Origin: Oscillospiraceae bacterium
GTDB taxonomy: Bacteria > Bacillota > Clostridia > Oscillospirales > CAG-272
Assembly (NCBI GenBank): GCA_015064585.1
Contig: SVRY01000015.1
Coordinates: 1-53,034 of the forward strand
Length of the DNA: 53,034 nt
Direction of reading: 5' to 3'
Shown: positions 27,212 through 36,133 of the stretch, in pieces
Position numbering within the stretch: the stretch's first letter is position 1
Layout of the letters: each line of letters opens with the position of its first letter
Position numbers and translations under genes: made by a program
The notes under the pieces: model-generated
Told to the model about the DNA's origin: nothing
The model's input: the letters and a program-made list of their open reading frames with translations, nothing else
The model's database searches: none

Positions 27212-28496
27212 CATCCGATCGCTTTTGGGCGAAGAATGTATTTACACAGTGCACAGTTCGGGACTGCCCGTCTATTTCATTCCCAAAGACTTCTCGGTCA
27301 ACTACGCTCTGCTTGGCGTGCGTTACGGCTCGCTTGACAATCATTTTGTGTTTGCGGGCAAAGAATACCGTCCCCCAAAAGGCATTGCCCATTTTTTAGA
27401 GCATAAAATGTTTGAAAACCCGGACGGCGAGGACACCTTTGTAAAATTTTCCCGCACGGGGGCAGACGCCAACGCATATACTACTTTTACACGAACCGCC
27501 TATCTGTTTTCCTGTTCAGAGCATTTTGAAGAATCGCTGGAGATCCTGTTAAAAAGCTGTTTTACCCCTTATTTTACAAGAGAAAATGTAAAAAAAGAGC
27601 AAGGCATCATTGCGGAAGAGATCCGCATGTACGAGGACGATCCTTTTGATACCCTGTATTTTTCGCTCATGCGGTGCATGTACAGCGAAATAGAGCTCGG
27701 CGTCTCCATTTGCGGTACAGAGGAAAGCATTTCCGAAATAACACCCGAGTTGTTGCAGAACTGTTACAGTGCTTTCTACCGCCCCGAGAACATGGCGCTT
27801 TGCCTGTGCGGCAATCTGAATATCGATTCCGTTTTTCCCATTTTAGACCGCATACTGGGCACCGCTCCCTCCCCGCTTCCCCCCCCTTCTGTTTTGCGCC
27901 GAAGCGAAGGAAGGCAGGTGGTATGCCCTGAAATGAAGATCAAAGCAGATGTTGCCCTGCCTTTATTTGCCGCCGGCTTTAAGGATACCGATATATCGAA
28001 GGATCCTGTCAAACGGCTGCGTAAGTACGCCGCCATGGCAATTCTGTTTGAAGCCCTTTTCGGCGGGAGCGCAGAATTTGCCTATCAGCTCTACAAAGAC
28101 GGCGACATTACAGGCGCACTGGATTTTGAATTTGACCATAATCAAAATTACTCTTATTTGCTCTTAACCGGAGAAAGCCCCGCGCCCGAAAAAGTCAAGG
28201 AAAAACTGTATGGATACCTTGCTGAAATCGGAGCAAAAGGGATCGATCCCATTCGTTTGGAAGGGGGCAGACGCATTGTCTATTCCCAGTTCCTTTCCAC
28301 CTTTGACCGCACCGAATCCATCGCAAATGAGATCTTAACCTATGTCTTTGAAGAGCAGGACATGCTTAGCTACGGTGATCTGATCTTAGATATCACCGAC
28401 AGCGAATGCAAAGCTCTTTTTGACAGTATTTTCAAGCCTGAACACGCGGCATTTGTGTCGCTGTATCCCGAAAGCGAAAGCGAGGAATCCACGTGA
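27183..28496 (+). CDS. ymfH: M16 family zinc peptidase YmfH
   Basis: A 437-residue M16 peptidase with an intact zinc site: HFLEH (about 74-78, in GIAHFLEHKMFEN), and a downstream glutamate in EQGIIAEEIRMYEDDP (about 145). A second M16 domain has GGSAEFAYQLYKDGDIT. It is the active partner of YmfF, whose gene it overlaps by 29 bases. An alternative ATG lies one codon later. The end overlaps the GTG start of lgt by four bases. Confidence 0.9.
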   Translation: MMDSKTTKPNIRSLLGEECIYTVHSSGLPVYFIPKDFSVNYALLGVRYGSLDNHFVFAGKEYRPPKGIAHFLEHKMFENPDGEDTFVKFSRTGADANAYTTFTRTAYLFSCSEHFEESLEILLKSCFTPYFTRENVKKEQGIIAEEIRMYEDDPFDTLYFSLMRCMYSEIELGVSICGTEESISEITPELLQNCYSAFYRPENMALCLCGNLNIDSVFPILDRILGTAPSPLPPPSVLRRSEGRQVVCPEMKIKADVALPLFAAGFKDTDISKDPVKRLRKYAAMAILFEALFGGSAEFAYQLYKDGDITGALDFEFDHNQNYSYLLLTGESPAPEKVKEKLYGYLAEIGAKGIDPIRLEGGRRIVYSQFLSTFDRTESIANEILTYVFEEQDMLSYGDLILDITDSECKALFDSIFKPEHAAFVSLYPESESEEST

Positions 28497-29455
28497 CTTT
28501 TTATCCCAACGGAACCACAAACTATATTTCCTTCCCCGGTCTTGGTATCGGTGAATTTGCCGTAGACCCGGTTGCCTTCACCCTCTTTGGCAGAGAGGTG
28601 CGTTGGTACGGAATTATCATCACCCTTGGTATTATGGCGGCATTCTTTTATGTCTGGTACCGCACTGCCCATCAAAAGAAAATGATCACAGACGATTTAA
28701 TCGACTGTGCCCTTGTAATCGTCCCCACAGCCATTCTCTGTGCCCGTCTGTATTACGTGATCTTTGACAGAAGCGGCAGTTATGATTCATTCATAGATGT
28801 CATCGCCATTTGGGACGGCGGACTTGCTATTTACGGTGCCATTATCGGCGGTGCCATTGCATCATATACCATTTTCCGCATCAAAAAGATCCGTGTTCTC
28901 ACATTGTGTGACGCAGTAGGTCCGGCTGTCATGCTGGGTCAACTGATCGGCAGATGGGGAAACTTCACAAACGGAGAAGCCTTTGGCGCAGAAACCTCCT
29001 CCCTTTTCCGCATGGGGCTTTCGCACATATCCGGTCATGTGCAAACCTTGGTACATCCCACCTTTCTGTATGAATCGCTCTGGAATCTGCTCGGCTTTAT
29101 ACTCATCAACATTTTTTGGAAGAAGAAGCGTTTTGATGGACAGATCGTGCTTTCTTATATCGCATGGTATGGTCTTGGCAGAGGATTTATTGAAACACTC
29201 AGACAGGATTCTCTGTATATCGGAAATACCGATATACGCGTCTCCTCGCTGCTTGGATTCATCCTCTTTTTTGCGGCAGCCGCTTTGATCATCTTCTTCT
29301 CAATAAAACCGCATATCCTCGGCAAGCATAGCGACTACTATTATCCCGAAGCCAAAAATTATGCCAAAGTCGCCGCACCTGCATCCAATCAAACCAATGA
29401 CAGTACAACCGTAAACGAAGAAAATTCCAATATCATTAAACCAAAAGGAGAATGA
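28493..29455 (+). CDS. lgt: Prolipoprotein diacylglyceryl transferase
   Basis: A 320-residue polytopic membrane enzyme that moves diacylglycerol from phosphatidylglycerol to the lipobox cysteine, the first step in lipoprotein making. The signature GRWGNFTNGEAFG (about 151-163) and RQDSLYIGNTDIRVSSLLG near the end are typical. EVRWYGIIITLGI is the usual start. The start is GTG, overlapping the ymfH stop (GTGA). The hydrophilic tail after about residue 285 is longer than in many members. Three predicted lipoproteins in this window would be its substrates. Confidence 0.94.
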   Translation: MTFYPNGTTNYISFPGLGIGEFAVDPVAFTLFGREVRWYGIIITLGIMAAFFYVWYRTAHQKKMITDDLIDCALVIVPTAILCARLYYVIFDRSGSYDSFIDVIAIWDGGLAIYGAIIGGAIASYTIFRIKKIRVLTLCDAVGPAVMLGQLIGRWGNFTNGEAFGAETSSLFRMGLSHISGHVQTLVHPTFLYESLWNLLGFILINIFWKKKRFDGQIVLSYIAWYGLGRGFIETLRQDSLYIGNTDIRVSSLLGFILFFAAAALIIFFSIKPHILGKHSDYYYPEAKNYAKVAAPASNQTNDSTTVNEENSNIIKPKGE

Positions 29456-29458
29456 CAA

Positions 29459-30307
29459 ATGGCAATTATTATAAGCGGAAAAGAAACCTCCGCCGCAATC
29501 CGTGCGGAACTCAAAAAAGAAGTGGAAATTCTAAAAGACAAGCAGGGACTTACCCCCGGTCTTGCCGTGGTGATCGTAGGAAGCGATCCCGCCTCCAAGA
29601 TCTACGTGCGCAATAAGCACCGCGCCTGCGAAGAGGTGGGCATGCTTTCCAGAGTGTACGAAATGCCCGAGGAAACCACCGAGGAAGAACTGCTCTCTTT
29701 GGTGGATACCCTCAACGCCGATCCCGAAATCCACGGCATTCTGGTTCAGCTCCCCCTTCCCAAGCATCTGGACGAAAAGAAAGTGATCTACCGCATTGAT
29801 CCCAAAAAAGACGTGGATGTGTTCCACCCCTACAATGTGGGGCTTCTTTCCATCGGCAACTACACCCTTTCTCCCTGCACGCCGGCAGGCTGCATGGAAC
29901 TGCTCAAGCGCTATAACATCGAAGTATCGGGCAAGGAATGCGTGGTACTGGGCAGAAGCAACATTGTGGGCAAGCCCATTTCCATGCTGCTGCTTCAGGC
30001 AAACGGTACTGTGACCACCTGCCATTCCCGCACCAAGGACTTAAAAGATGTCTGCCGCCGCGCCGACATTCTGGTAGCCGCCATCGGCAAGCCTAAGTTT
30101 GTGGGGGCTGATATGGTGAAAGAAGGCGCTTGCGTCATCGACGTGGGTATTAACCGCCTGCCCGACGGAAAGATCTGCGGCGATGTGGACTACGACGCAG
30201 TCATAGATAAGGTTTCAGCTATCACCCCAGTTCCTGGAGGCGTTGGCCCCATGACCATTACCATGCTTTTAAAGAACACCCTGCTTGCGGCAAAAGAGGA
30301 ACTGTAA
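29459..30307 (+). CDS. folD: Methylenetetrahydrofolate dehydrogenase/cyclohydrolase FolD
   Basis: A 282-residue bifunctional enzyme that interconverts 5,10-methylene-THF, methenyl-THF and 10-formyl-THF using NADP. Family motifs are YVRNKHRACEEVG (catalytic Lys), GILVQLPLPKHLDEKKV, GRSNIVGKPISMLLL and PVPGGVGPMTITMLLKNT. The ATG follows AAAGGAG just after lgt, so it is the last gene of that operon, and a hairpin follows. A role in one-carbon metabolism and purine supply is expected. Confidence 0.96.
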   Translation: MAIIISGKETSAAIRAELKKEVEILKDKQGLTPGLAVVIVGSDPASKIYVRNKHRACEEVGMLSRVYEMPEETTEEELLSLVDTLNADPEIHGILVQLPLPKHLDEKKVIYRIDPKKDVDVFHPYNVGLLSIGNYTLSPCTPAGCMELLKRYNIEVSGKECVVLGRSNIVGKPISMLLLQANGTVTTCHSRTKDLKDVCRRADILVAAIGKPKFVGADMVKEGACVIDVGINRLPDGKICGDVDYDAVIDKVSAITPVPGGVGPMTITMLLKNTLLAAKEEL

Positions 30308-30321
30308 TTATCGCGATTAAG

Positions 30322-30350
30322 ATCCCCAAGGCTTCCAACCTGGGGATTTT
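30322..30350 (+). terminator. Terminator after folD
   Basis: ATCCCCA (30322-30328) pairs with TGGGGAT (30341-30347), with partial pairing inside, followed by TTTTAT. Confidence 0.65.
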
Positions 30351-30407
30351 ATATACCTTGCGCTGCAAATATCTTTCATTTTCATCCAACATTTTTCCAA
30401 AAAACGC

Positions 30408-30436
30408 TTGACAAACAAAAAACAATTTGTTATAAT
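30408..30436 (+). promoter_or_regulatory. Consensus sigma-A promoter of rplU-prp-rpmA
   Basis: TTGACA (30408-30413), exactly 17 bases, and TATAAT (30431-30436). A perfect promoter, as expected for ribosomal protein genes. Confidence 0.95.
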
Positions 30437-30442
30437 AAAACG

Positions 30443-30530
30443 CCGCATAATGGTAGGTTAAAAAGTATGCGTATTTGATATGCGTCGCCTGCCTTAGCGA
30501 GTCTGAAACCAAAGGTTTCTATCAGAAAGA
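30443..30530 (+). ncRNA. L21 leader-type structured 5-prime UTR
   Basis: The roughly 95-base leader between the promoter and rplU is structured. GGTAGG pairs with CCTGCC, and GAAACC (30505-30510) pairs with GGTTTC (30514-30519) just before the ribosome site. Firmicute rplU operons commonly carry the L21 leader, thought to mediate feedback by L21. I infer the same here from position and hairpins; a covariance-model search would settle it. Confidence 0.55.
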
Positions 30531-30542
30531 GAGGTGCTTTTC

Positions 30543-30854
30543 GTGTACGCAATCATCGTTACAGGCGGAAAGCAGTACAAAGTAAGCGAAGGCGATATCA
30601 TTTTTGTTGAGAAGCTGGCAGCTGAAGAAGGAACTACCGTTACCTTCGACCAGGTTATTGCTGTTTCCGGCAATGACGGACTGAAGGTTGGCACTCCTAC
30701 TGTTGCAGGTGCCACCGTTACTGCCAATGTCGTTAAGAACGGCAAGGGCAAGAAGATCTACGTTCTCAAGTACAAGGCTAAGAAGAACGAAAAGAAGAAG
30801 ATCGGCCACCGTCAGCCTTATACCAAGGTTCAGATCCAGACCATCGTAGGTTAA
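30543..30854 (+). CDS. rplU: 50S ribosomal protein L21
   Basis: A 103-residue L21. The start chosen is GTG at 30543 ([14 protein letters not shown]), which matches the conserved N-terminus and has GAGAGG upstream; an in-frame GTG at 30534 falls inside the ribosome site. The C-terminal [20 protein letters not shown] is the usual basic L21 tail that binds 23S rRNA. First gene of the rplU-prp-rpmA operon. Confidence 0.97.
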   Translation: MYAIIVTGGKQYKVSEGDIIFVEKLAAEEGTTVTFDQVIAVSGNDGLKVGTPTVAGATVTANVVKNGKGKKIYVLKYKAKKNEKKKIGHRQPYTKVQIQTIVG

Positions 30855-30859
30855 GATCC

Positions 30860-31210
30860 ATGACCAAGGTCACATTCTTCAAGCGGAACGGAGTCTACTA
30901 CGGCTTTCGTGAGACCGGTCACACCGGATACGGTGAATCGGGCGACGATATTCTTTGTTCCGCCCTGTCAGCAATGACAATGCTCATTATCAATACCGTA
31001 GAAATCTCATATGCATCGGACATTGAGTACACCATCGATGAAGAAACTACCGATATTACAGTAAAATGTATGTCTGCTCTTCCCGAATATTCAGATGATG
31101 AAAAAAAACAGTTTGCTGTGAGCGGACTGTTTGCCGCATACTTCTATCAGCTCAATGATCTCACCGAAGAATACTACGATTTCTTGGAAGTGGACGAAAT
31201 AGAGCAGTAA
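30860..31210 (+). CDS. prp: Ribosomal-processing cysteine protease Prp
   Basis: A 116-residue YsxB/Prp protease. The catalytic His lies in [18 protein letters not shown] (about residue 20), and the catalytic Cys follows in the same stretch (about residue 32). Prp removes the N-terminal extension of L27, needed for ribosome function in Firmicutes and relatives. It is between rplU and rpmA, and the L27 encoded next has a matching cleavage site. Confidence 0.95.
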   Translation: MTKVTFFKRNGVYYGFRETGHTGYGESGDDILCSALSAMTMLIINTVEISYASDIEYTIDEETTDITVKCMSALPEYSDDEKKQFAVSGLFAAYFYQLNDLTEEYYDFLEVDEIEQ

Positions 31211-31246
31211 AGCCGAGTTAAATTTTGAAAACGGAGGTAACTAAAC

Positions 31247-31528
31247 ATGCTTCGCATCAGTTTGCAGTTCTTTGCACACAAAAAAGGTGTAGGTTCTACC
31301 AAGAACGGCCGTGATAGCGAGTCCAAGCGTCTTGGCGTTAAAAAAGCAGACGGCCAGGCAGTACTCGCAGGCAATATCATCGTTAGACAAAGAGGCACCC
31401 ACATTAAACCCGGTGTTAATGTAGGTCGCGGTTCCGATGATACTCTCTTCGCCCTGATCAACGGCAGAGTTAAATTCGAACACTTGCCCGAAGGCAGAAA
31501 GCGCGTTAGCGTTTACGCTGCCGAATAA
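31247..31528 (+). CDS. rpmA: 50S ribosomal protein L27 (Prp-cleaved precursor)
   Basis: A 93-residue L27. The N-terminal [10 protein letters not shown] is the extension removed by Prp, with cleavage expected after LQFFA, leaving [20 protein letters not shown] at the peptidyl transferase centre. [19 protein letters not shown] is also typical. The ATG follows GGAGG. A strong terminator ends the operon. Confidence 0.97.
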   Translation: MLRISLQFFAHKKGVGSTKNGRDSESKRLGVKKADGQAVLAGNIIVRQRGTHIKPGVNVGRGSDDTLFALINGRVKFEHLPEGRKRVSVYAAE

Positions 31529-31533
31529 TTAAA

Positions 31534-31566
31534 AAAACAACGGGCATTTGGTGTCCGTTGTTTTAT
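31534..31566 (+). terminator. Terminator after rpmA
   Basis: AAAACAACGG pairs with CCGTTGTTTT and is followed by ATTATT. Confidence 0.85.
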
Positions 31567-31611
31567 TATTACATATTTTTACAAAGAAGTGTGTAATAAT
31601 ATATCACAGTA

Positions 31612-31641
31612 TTGCAAACTCTTTGCTGTCTGTGATATACT
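31612..31641 (+). promoter_or_regulatory. Promoter of the TM-helix-repeat protein gene
   Basis: TTGCAA (31612-31617), 18 bases, TATACT (31636-31641) preceded by TG (extended -10). Confidence 0.65.
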
Positions 31642-31685
31642 GAAATTGGTTCCCAAAAAAATTTTTATAAAAAGGAGAAATTACT

Positions 31686-32864
31686 ATGCCTCAAACAGTA
31701 CAAGAACCTTCCTTCTGGGAAAAGTTTACAAACTGGTTTGTTGACAATCCGTTTGTAACCGGTCTTCTCATCCTGATCGGTGCATTTCTTATTGCATTGA
31801 TCGCAAAAATCGTTGTAGTCAGCATCCTCAACAAGACCAAGCTGGGTGCAAAACTCAACAAAGCAGGCATCAGCTATGACACCATCGGCTCCACCGTACA
31901 GCTCATCGGTAAGCTGACCTTCGTCATCGTATTCCTGCTCTTCCTCCCCGCTGCTCTGACTAAAATGAGCCTGGGCTCCGTAACCGGTCCTATCACCAAT
32001 ATGGTAGATACCATGATCGGCTGCATTCCCAACATCATCGCAGCAGGCATCATCCTCTTCATCGGCACCATCATTGCTGATGCTATCCGTCAGATTCTCG
32101 GTGCTCTCTTGGCTCGCACCAAGCTGAACAAGATTCAGGAAACCGCAGGCACTCCCACTTCCATCACCTTCTCTGCTCTGCTGTCCTATATCGCGTTCAT
32201 CCTGATCCTGATCCCCGTAATCATCGCTGCACTGTCCGTTCTGGGCATTGAAGCAATCTCCGTTCCCGCAATCGGCATGCTGAATGCTATGTTTGCTGCA
32301 GTTCCCTCCATCGTACTGGCTCTGGTGCTGGTTGCTGTAGGTATCTTCCTTGCAAGCCTTGCATGCGCACTGCTGAGCGCTGTTCTGGTTGCTGCTAACC
32401 TGGACGGAAAAGTTAACGCTATCATCGGCGGTAAGAAGCCGATCGCTATGACCAGAATCATCACTGAGGTAGTTAAGTATCTCATCATCGTTCTGTTCGT
32501 AGTACAGGCGCTGTCCTCTCTGAACCTGGGTGTTCTGAGCAATGTCGGCACCGCCATCATTGCTTACCTGCCCAATGTTTTGGCTGCTATGATCGTTGCT
32601 GTTGCCGCTTTCGTTGGCTACCGCATCGTTGAAAACAAGCTGGGCGACAAGTGCCGTATGGGCGCTACCGCTACCAAGGTTGCTATCGTAACCGTAGCTG
32701 CTTTCTTCATTCTTTCTCAGCTGGGCATCGCTTCCACTCTGGTTAACACCGCATTCACCGTTATCCTGGGTGCAGCCGGTGTTGCCGCTGCTCTTGCTTT
32801 CGGTCTTGGCGGACGTGAATTCGCTGCTAAGCTTCTGAACAAGATCAACATCGACAAGAAATAA
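31686..32864 (+). CDS. TM-helix-repeat membrane protein (MscS-related channel-like)
   Basis: A 392-residue membrane protein with about ten hydrophobic segments. It has repeated conserved TM-helix units, for example GCIPNIIAAGIILFIGTIIAD (shortened here: IIAAGIILFIGTIIAD, about 117-135) and YLPNVLAAMIVAVAAFVGY (about 295), as in proteins annotated as mechanosensitive channel-like. The C-terminus has ALAFGLGGREFAAKLL, also seen in the family. The full MscS beta domain is missing, so channel function is uncertain. Codon choice is strikingly biased (GCT, GTT, CTG, ATC), unlike its neighbours except the ribosomal protein genes, which suggests high expression. It is monocistronic, with its own promoter and terminator. 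Confidence 0.8.
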   Translation: MPQTVQEPSFWEKFTNWFVDNPFVTGLLILIGAFLIALIAKIVVVSILNKTKLGAKLNKAGISYDTIGSTVQLIGKLTFVIVFLLFLPAALTKMSLGSVTGPITNMVDTMIGCIPNIIAAGIILFIGTIIADAIRQILGALLARTKLNKIQETAGTPTSITFSALLSYIAFILILIPVIIAALSVLGIEAISVPAIGMLNAMFAAVPSIVLALVLVAVGIFLASLACALLSAVLVAANLDGKVNAIIGGKKPIAMTRIITEVVKYLIIVLFVVQALSSLNLGVLSNVGTAIIAYLPNVLAAMIVAVAAFVGYRIVENKLGDKCRMGATATKVAIVTVAAFFILSQLGIASTLVNTAFTVILGAAGVAAALAFGLGGREFAAKLLNKINIDKK

Positions 32865-32874
32865 TGAACCAAAC

Positions 32875-32906
32875 AAAAAAGACGGGTTTTCGAATCCGTC
32901 TTTTTT
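32875..32906. terminator. Bidirectional terminator between channel-like gene and mntP
   Basis: AAAAAAGACGG pairs with CCGTCTTTTTT around a ten-base loop between two convergent genes. Confidence 0.9.
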
Positions 32907-32910
32907 CATT

Positions 32911-33489
32911 TTATAAAATGCCGCCAATGAAAATATACAGTCCAATGGCAATGAGAATTGCCCCGCCCAACACCGAAGCCTTCCCGGCAAGGCGGGTTCC
33001 AAAGGTCTTTCCGATGGCAACGCCCGCCAAACATACCGCAAAGGTCACAGCACCGATGACCAAAATACAAATGAGTGCATCCATGGCTCCGTATTCTGAT
33101 ATCGTAAAACCAACCGACAATGCGTCTATCGAAGTGGCAATACCTTGTACCATCAGCATGCCAAGCCCCATTTTTTGTTTTTTTTCGCAATCTTCCTCGC
33201 CGCGAATGCCGTCGTACAGCATTTTACCGCCGATATAGCCGAGCAAAATGAGCGCAATCCAGGGAATATAACCGGAGAAAGCGTTGAAATAACGCAAAAA
33301 CATATGCACACATATCCATCCCAACATGGGCATCAGCGCTTGAAAAAAAGCAAACACACCCGCAATAGCAACCATCTTTCGTTTTTTCATGCAGGGTTCA
33401 TGCAAACCGTTTGCCAACGAAACCGAAAAAGCATCCATTGCCAATCCCACACCCAAAAGCGCACTAAAGGTAAAAAATCCCCAATCCAT
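32911..33489 (-). CDS. mntP: Manganese efflux pump MntP
   Basis: A 192-residue protein with six membrane segments. Family motifs are GVGLAMDAFSVSLANG (about 13-28) and GIATSIDALSVGFTI (about 115), where the paired Asp residues in the two halves sit at the transport site. MntP exports Mn2+. Its ATG has a weak purine-rich site. A sigma-A promoter lies upstream, and I saw no yybP-ykoY riboswitch in the short leader, although that element often controls this gene. Confidence 0.93.
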   Translation of the reverse strand: MDWGFFTFSALLGVGLAMDAFSVSLANGLHEPCMKKRKMVAIAGVFAFFQALMPMLGWICVHMFLRYFNAFSGYIPWIALILLGYIGGKMLYDGIRGEEDCEKKQKMGLGMLMVQGIATSIDALSVGFTISEYGAMDALICILVIGAVTFAVCLAGVAIGKTFGTRLAGKASVLGGAILIAIGLYIFIGGIL

Positions 33490-33527
33490 ATGCCTACCTC
33501 TTTTGTCTTTTCTGATCTCAACATTGT

Positions 33528-33556
33528 ATTTTACCCTATCTGCTCAGATTTGTCAA
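33528..33556 (-). promoter_or_regulatory. Sigma-A promoter of mntP
   Basis: Minus-strand TTGACA (33556-33551), 17 bases, TAAAAT (33533-33528). It leaves a leader of only about 30 bases. Confidence 0.8.
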
Positions 33557-33655
33557 GAACACCTATGCATCTTTCAGAAAAACAATGAAAAAATGCGTAC
33601 TTCGCTTAATCAATAGATTCTATACAACAAAAAATGCTTTTTTTCGTAAAAAGCA

Positions 33656-33684
33656 TTGCAATTCCTTCTTTTTGCTGATAGAAT
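33656..33684 (+). promoter_or_regulatory. Sigma-A promoter of the MATE transporter gene
   Basis: TTGCAA (33656-33661), 17 bases, TAGAAT (33679-33684). The -35 overlaps the end of a hairpin (AATGCTTTT with AAAAGCATT) at about 33632-33658. Confidence 0.65.
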
Positions 33685-33719
33685 AGGATAGTTAGGATAA
33701 AAATACGACGGAGGCAGAT

Positions 33720-35123
33720 ATGAAAGAAAATAAAATGGGTACAATGCCGGTACATCGTTTACTGGTCACCATGTCTTTGCCCATTATTGTATCCATGCTG
33801 GTACAAGCACTTTATAACAACGTGGACAGCTTCTTTGTTGCAAAAACCAGCCGAGAAGCCTTGACCGCCATCAGCCAGGCATTTTCCGCGCAAAATCTCA
33901 TGATCGGTATTGCCACCGGTACGGGGGTGGGTGTAAACGCACTGCTCTCCCGCGCACTGGGACAAAACGACCGTCAAAAAGCAAACCGCATTGCCGCAAA
34001 CGGCGTATTACTTGCCCTTTTCGGGTTCTTACTGATTTTACTGTTTGGCCTTTTCGGCACCGATCTCTATTTCAAAGGTATCCTCAGCACCGCAACGCTG
34101 GATGATAAACTGGATCTGAATTTGGTCCGCCAATACGGAAACGACTATTTACGCATTTGCTGCATCGGTTCTTTGGGTGTATTCCTGCAGATCATGTTTG
34201 AACGCTTAATGCAGGCAACCGGACGCACCATCTTCACTCTGTTTACCCAAGGGCTCGGCGCTGTCATCAATATCATTCTAGACCCCATCTTTATTTTTGA
34301 AGAATTTTCCCTTGGCAGTATTACCATCCATGGCTTTGGCATGGGTGCGGCAGGCGCCGCCACCGCCACCATCATCGGTCAATTTGCAGCTGCCATCATC
34401 GGCATTGTACTAAACGCGATTTTCAACAAAGATATTAAGTTAAAGCTTACCAATATGCGTCCCGATTTCCCCATCATCCGTGAAATTTACAGCATCGGAA
34501 TTCCGTCCATCGTCATGGTCGCCATCGGCTCGGTGATGTTCTATGTCATGAATATCATTATTATGGGCGTTTCCAGTGTGGGTGCCACGATTTTCGGCGT
34601 ATATTATAAACTGCAAAGCATTACCTTTATGCCCGTATTCGGTATGAATAACGGCGTCATTCCCATCATTGGATATAACTACGGCGCGGGCAAGCGCCGC
34701 CGCATGACAAAAGCCATCCGCTTGGCAACCATTTATGTCAGTGCATTTATGATCGCGGGACTAATCTTGATGCAGATCTTTCCCAAGCAGCTGCTGGGAA
34801 TTTTCGAATCCGATCCTGCCATTCTCGATATGGGTGCCACAGCACTGAGAACCATCTCCCTAAGCTTTCTTTTCGCCGGCATTTGTATTGCTTTGGGATC
34901 GGTTTTCCAAGCACTGGGCAAAGGTACCTACTCGCTGATCGTATCGGTGGCACGTCAGCTTGTGGTCCTGGTCCCTGTGGCATTTCTGCTATCTCTTTCC
35001 GGCAATTTGTCACTGATCTGGCTCAGCTTTCCCATTGCTGAATTTGCTTCCCTTACCGCTACGCTTATCCTGTACCGACGCATTAACAAAAAAATCATTT
35101 CACAGATTCCCGATGAAGATTAA
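33720..35123 (+). CDS. MATE family efflux transporter
   Basis: A 467-residue protein with 12 predicted membrane segments in two MatE halves. The first begins HRLLVTMSLPIIVSMLVQAL with YNNVDSFFVAKTSREALTAI, and the second near residue 250 with IGIPSIVMVAIGSVMFYVM. GMNNGVIPIIGYNYGAGKR (about 310) is a typical second-half motif. These transporters export drugs or metabolites using Na+ or H+; the substrate cannot be predicted. The ATG follows GGAGG. A membrane-protein gene (frameshifted) follows 21 bases downstream. Confidence 0.92.
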   Translation: MKENKMGTMPVHRLLVTMSLPIIVSMLVQALYNNVDSFFVAKTSREALTAISQAFSAQNLMIGIATGTGVGVNALLSRALGQNDRQKANRIAANGVLLALFGFLLILLFGLFGTDLYFKGILSTATLDDKLDLNLVRQYGNDYLRICCIGSLGVFLQIMFERLMQATGRTIFTLFTQGLGAVINIILDPIFIFEEFSLGSITIHGFGMGAAGAATATIIGQFAAAIIGIVLNAIFNKDIKLKLTNMRPDFPIIREIYSIGIPSIVMVAIGSVMFYVMNIIIMGVSSVGATIFGVYYKLQSITFMPVFGMNNGVIPIIGYNYGAGKRRRMTKAIRLATIYVSAFMIAGLILMQIFPKQLLGIFESDPAILDMGATALRTISLSFLFAGICIALGSVFQALGKGTYSLIVSVARQLVVLVPVAFLLSLSGNLSLIWLSFPIAEFASLTATLILYRRINKKIISQIPDED

Positions 35124-35144
35124 TGTAAAAGGAGACTTTTGACC

Positions 35145-35971
35145 ATGCATGAATCCAATCTATATCCGAATGACCCCTTTGTAACACCGGACGCAAACAG
35201 CAATCCCCTGCCGCCTGCCGATCCTTTTGCCCCTGCCATCCCTCAGCCACTGCCCGAGCATCCGATTACACGGGCATTTTCTTCCAAACTGTTTTGCAGT
35301 ATCGCCATTTTATACAGCATATACACAGGGCTATCCTTTTTTATCAATCTGCTTTTCTACCAACGACTCACTCTGCCCCTTTTCCCCATCCTCGCCTCAT
35401 CGGACTGTGGACTGCCTATGCAAATGCCAAAGCCACACCCGCTCATATGGCAATCACTCCCGACAGTGTGAGCTTTTTGAGCGGATTGGTGAAAGCCTGC
35501 CGTATTCTCTGCCTTGTATTCTCAATACTTTGTATGCTCGGCGGCGTCGCTTTTGCAATCTTATCGACCATGCTCAATACCCCCGAAGCATGTGAAGCAT
35601 TCGTTGGCGAATTTCAGGCATTTCTGTTTTACTTTAGCACCGTGGCATTCCCCGATCTGGCAGATCCCTCTTTAGCACCTGCACTCGCCGGTTCCCTTGC
35701 CTTTGTGTTTATTGTCATCAGCCTTTTGCTGCTGTTCATCGGCTATTTCCTGTTTTTCAAAAAAGCGCACCGATTCATCCAATCGGTTAAAGAGTACCTA
35801 AAAACCGGAACCCTCATTGAAAACACATCTTCGCTGTTTGTATGGCTTTTGGTTTTCGGCATTTTGATGGCAATTATCTCTGTCCTTTCCGGACTTGCTG
35901 TTCTTTACGAAGGTTGCAGTGCCGCCGCCCTTATACTGTCTGCTGTGTGGGTGCATAAATACTTTTCCTAA
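35145..35971 (+). pseudogene. Frameshifted four-TM membrane protein, paralogue of the next gene
   Basis: The frame from the ATG at 35145 (AAAGGAG upstream) encodes a Pro-rich head and one membrane segment, then switches to the -1 frame near 35381-35387. The rest (HPRLIGLWTAYANA onward, to the stop at 35971) gives three more membrane segments. Read through, the product is about 275 residues and aligns in layout with the 258-residue protein encoded next (SSKLF versus SSKLL start, then four membrane segments). The junction is T TTC CCC in the zero frame, flanked by CCCC runs. This could be a deletion, a sequencing error, or a slippery -1 frameshift site. Function unknown. Confidence 0.75.
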
Positions 35972-35976
35972 GCATC

Positions 35977-36009
35977 AAATCCGATCGGTAAAAAACCGAT
36001 CGGATTTTT
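35977..36009 (+). terminator. Terminator after the frameshifted membrane gene
   Basis: AAATCCGATCGGT pairs perfectly with ACCGATCGGATTT (13 bp) and TT follows. A strong stem six bases after the stop codon. Confidence 0.9.
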
Positions 36010-36133
36010 CATGTCATATTGCAGTCGTCCCACGACAAACGCAGTTGTGTATAAATTTCAGCAGAATTCACAAATACTTAACAACTCGGATCAAGTTTTA
36101 TGTTATCATGATGATACAGAAAGGAGTGATACC

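Noticed and set aside
31665-33041. A 458-codon minus-strand frame opposite the channel-like gene
   Set aside because: It is the shadow of the heavily codon-biased plus-strand gene; the product is Asp/Asn/Ser/Gln-rich and has no ribosome site, and it covers a terminator and part of mntP.
33490-33560. Manganese (yybP-ykoY) riboswitch before mntP
   Set aside because: The promoter leaves only about 30 bases of leader, too short for this riboswitch, and no conserved core was seen.
33629-33658. Hairpin between mntP and the MATE gene taken as a terminator
   Set aside because: No gene ends here on the strand with the T run; it lies in a divergent promoter region, so its role is unclear.
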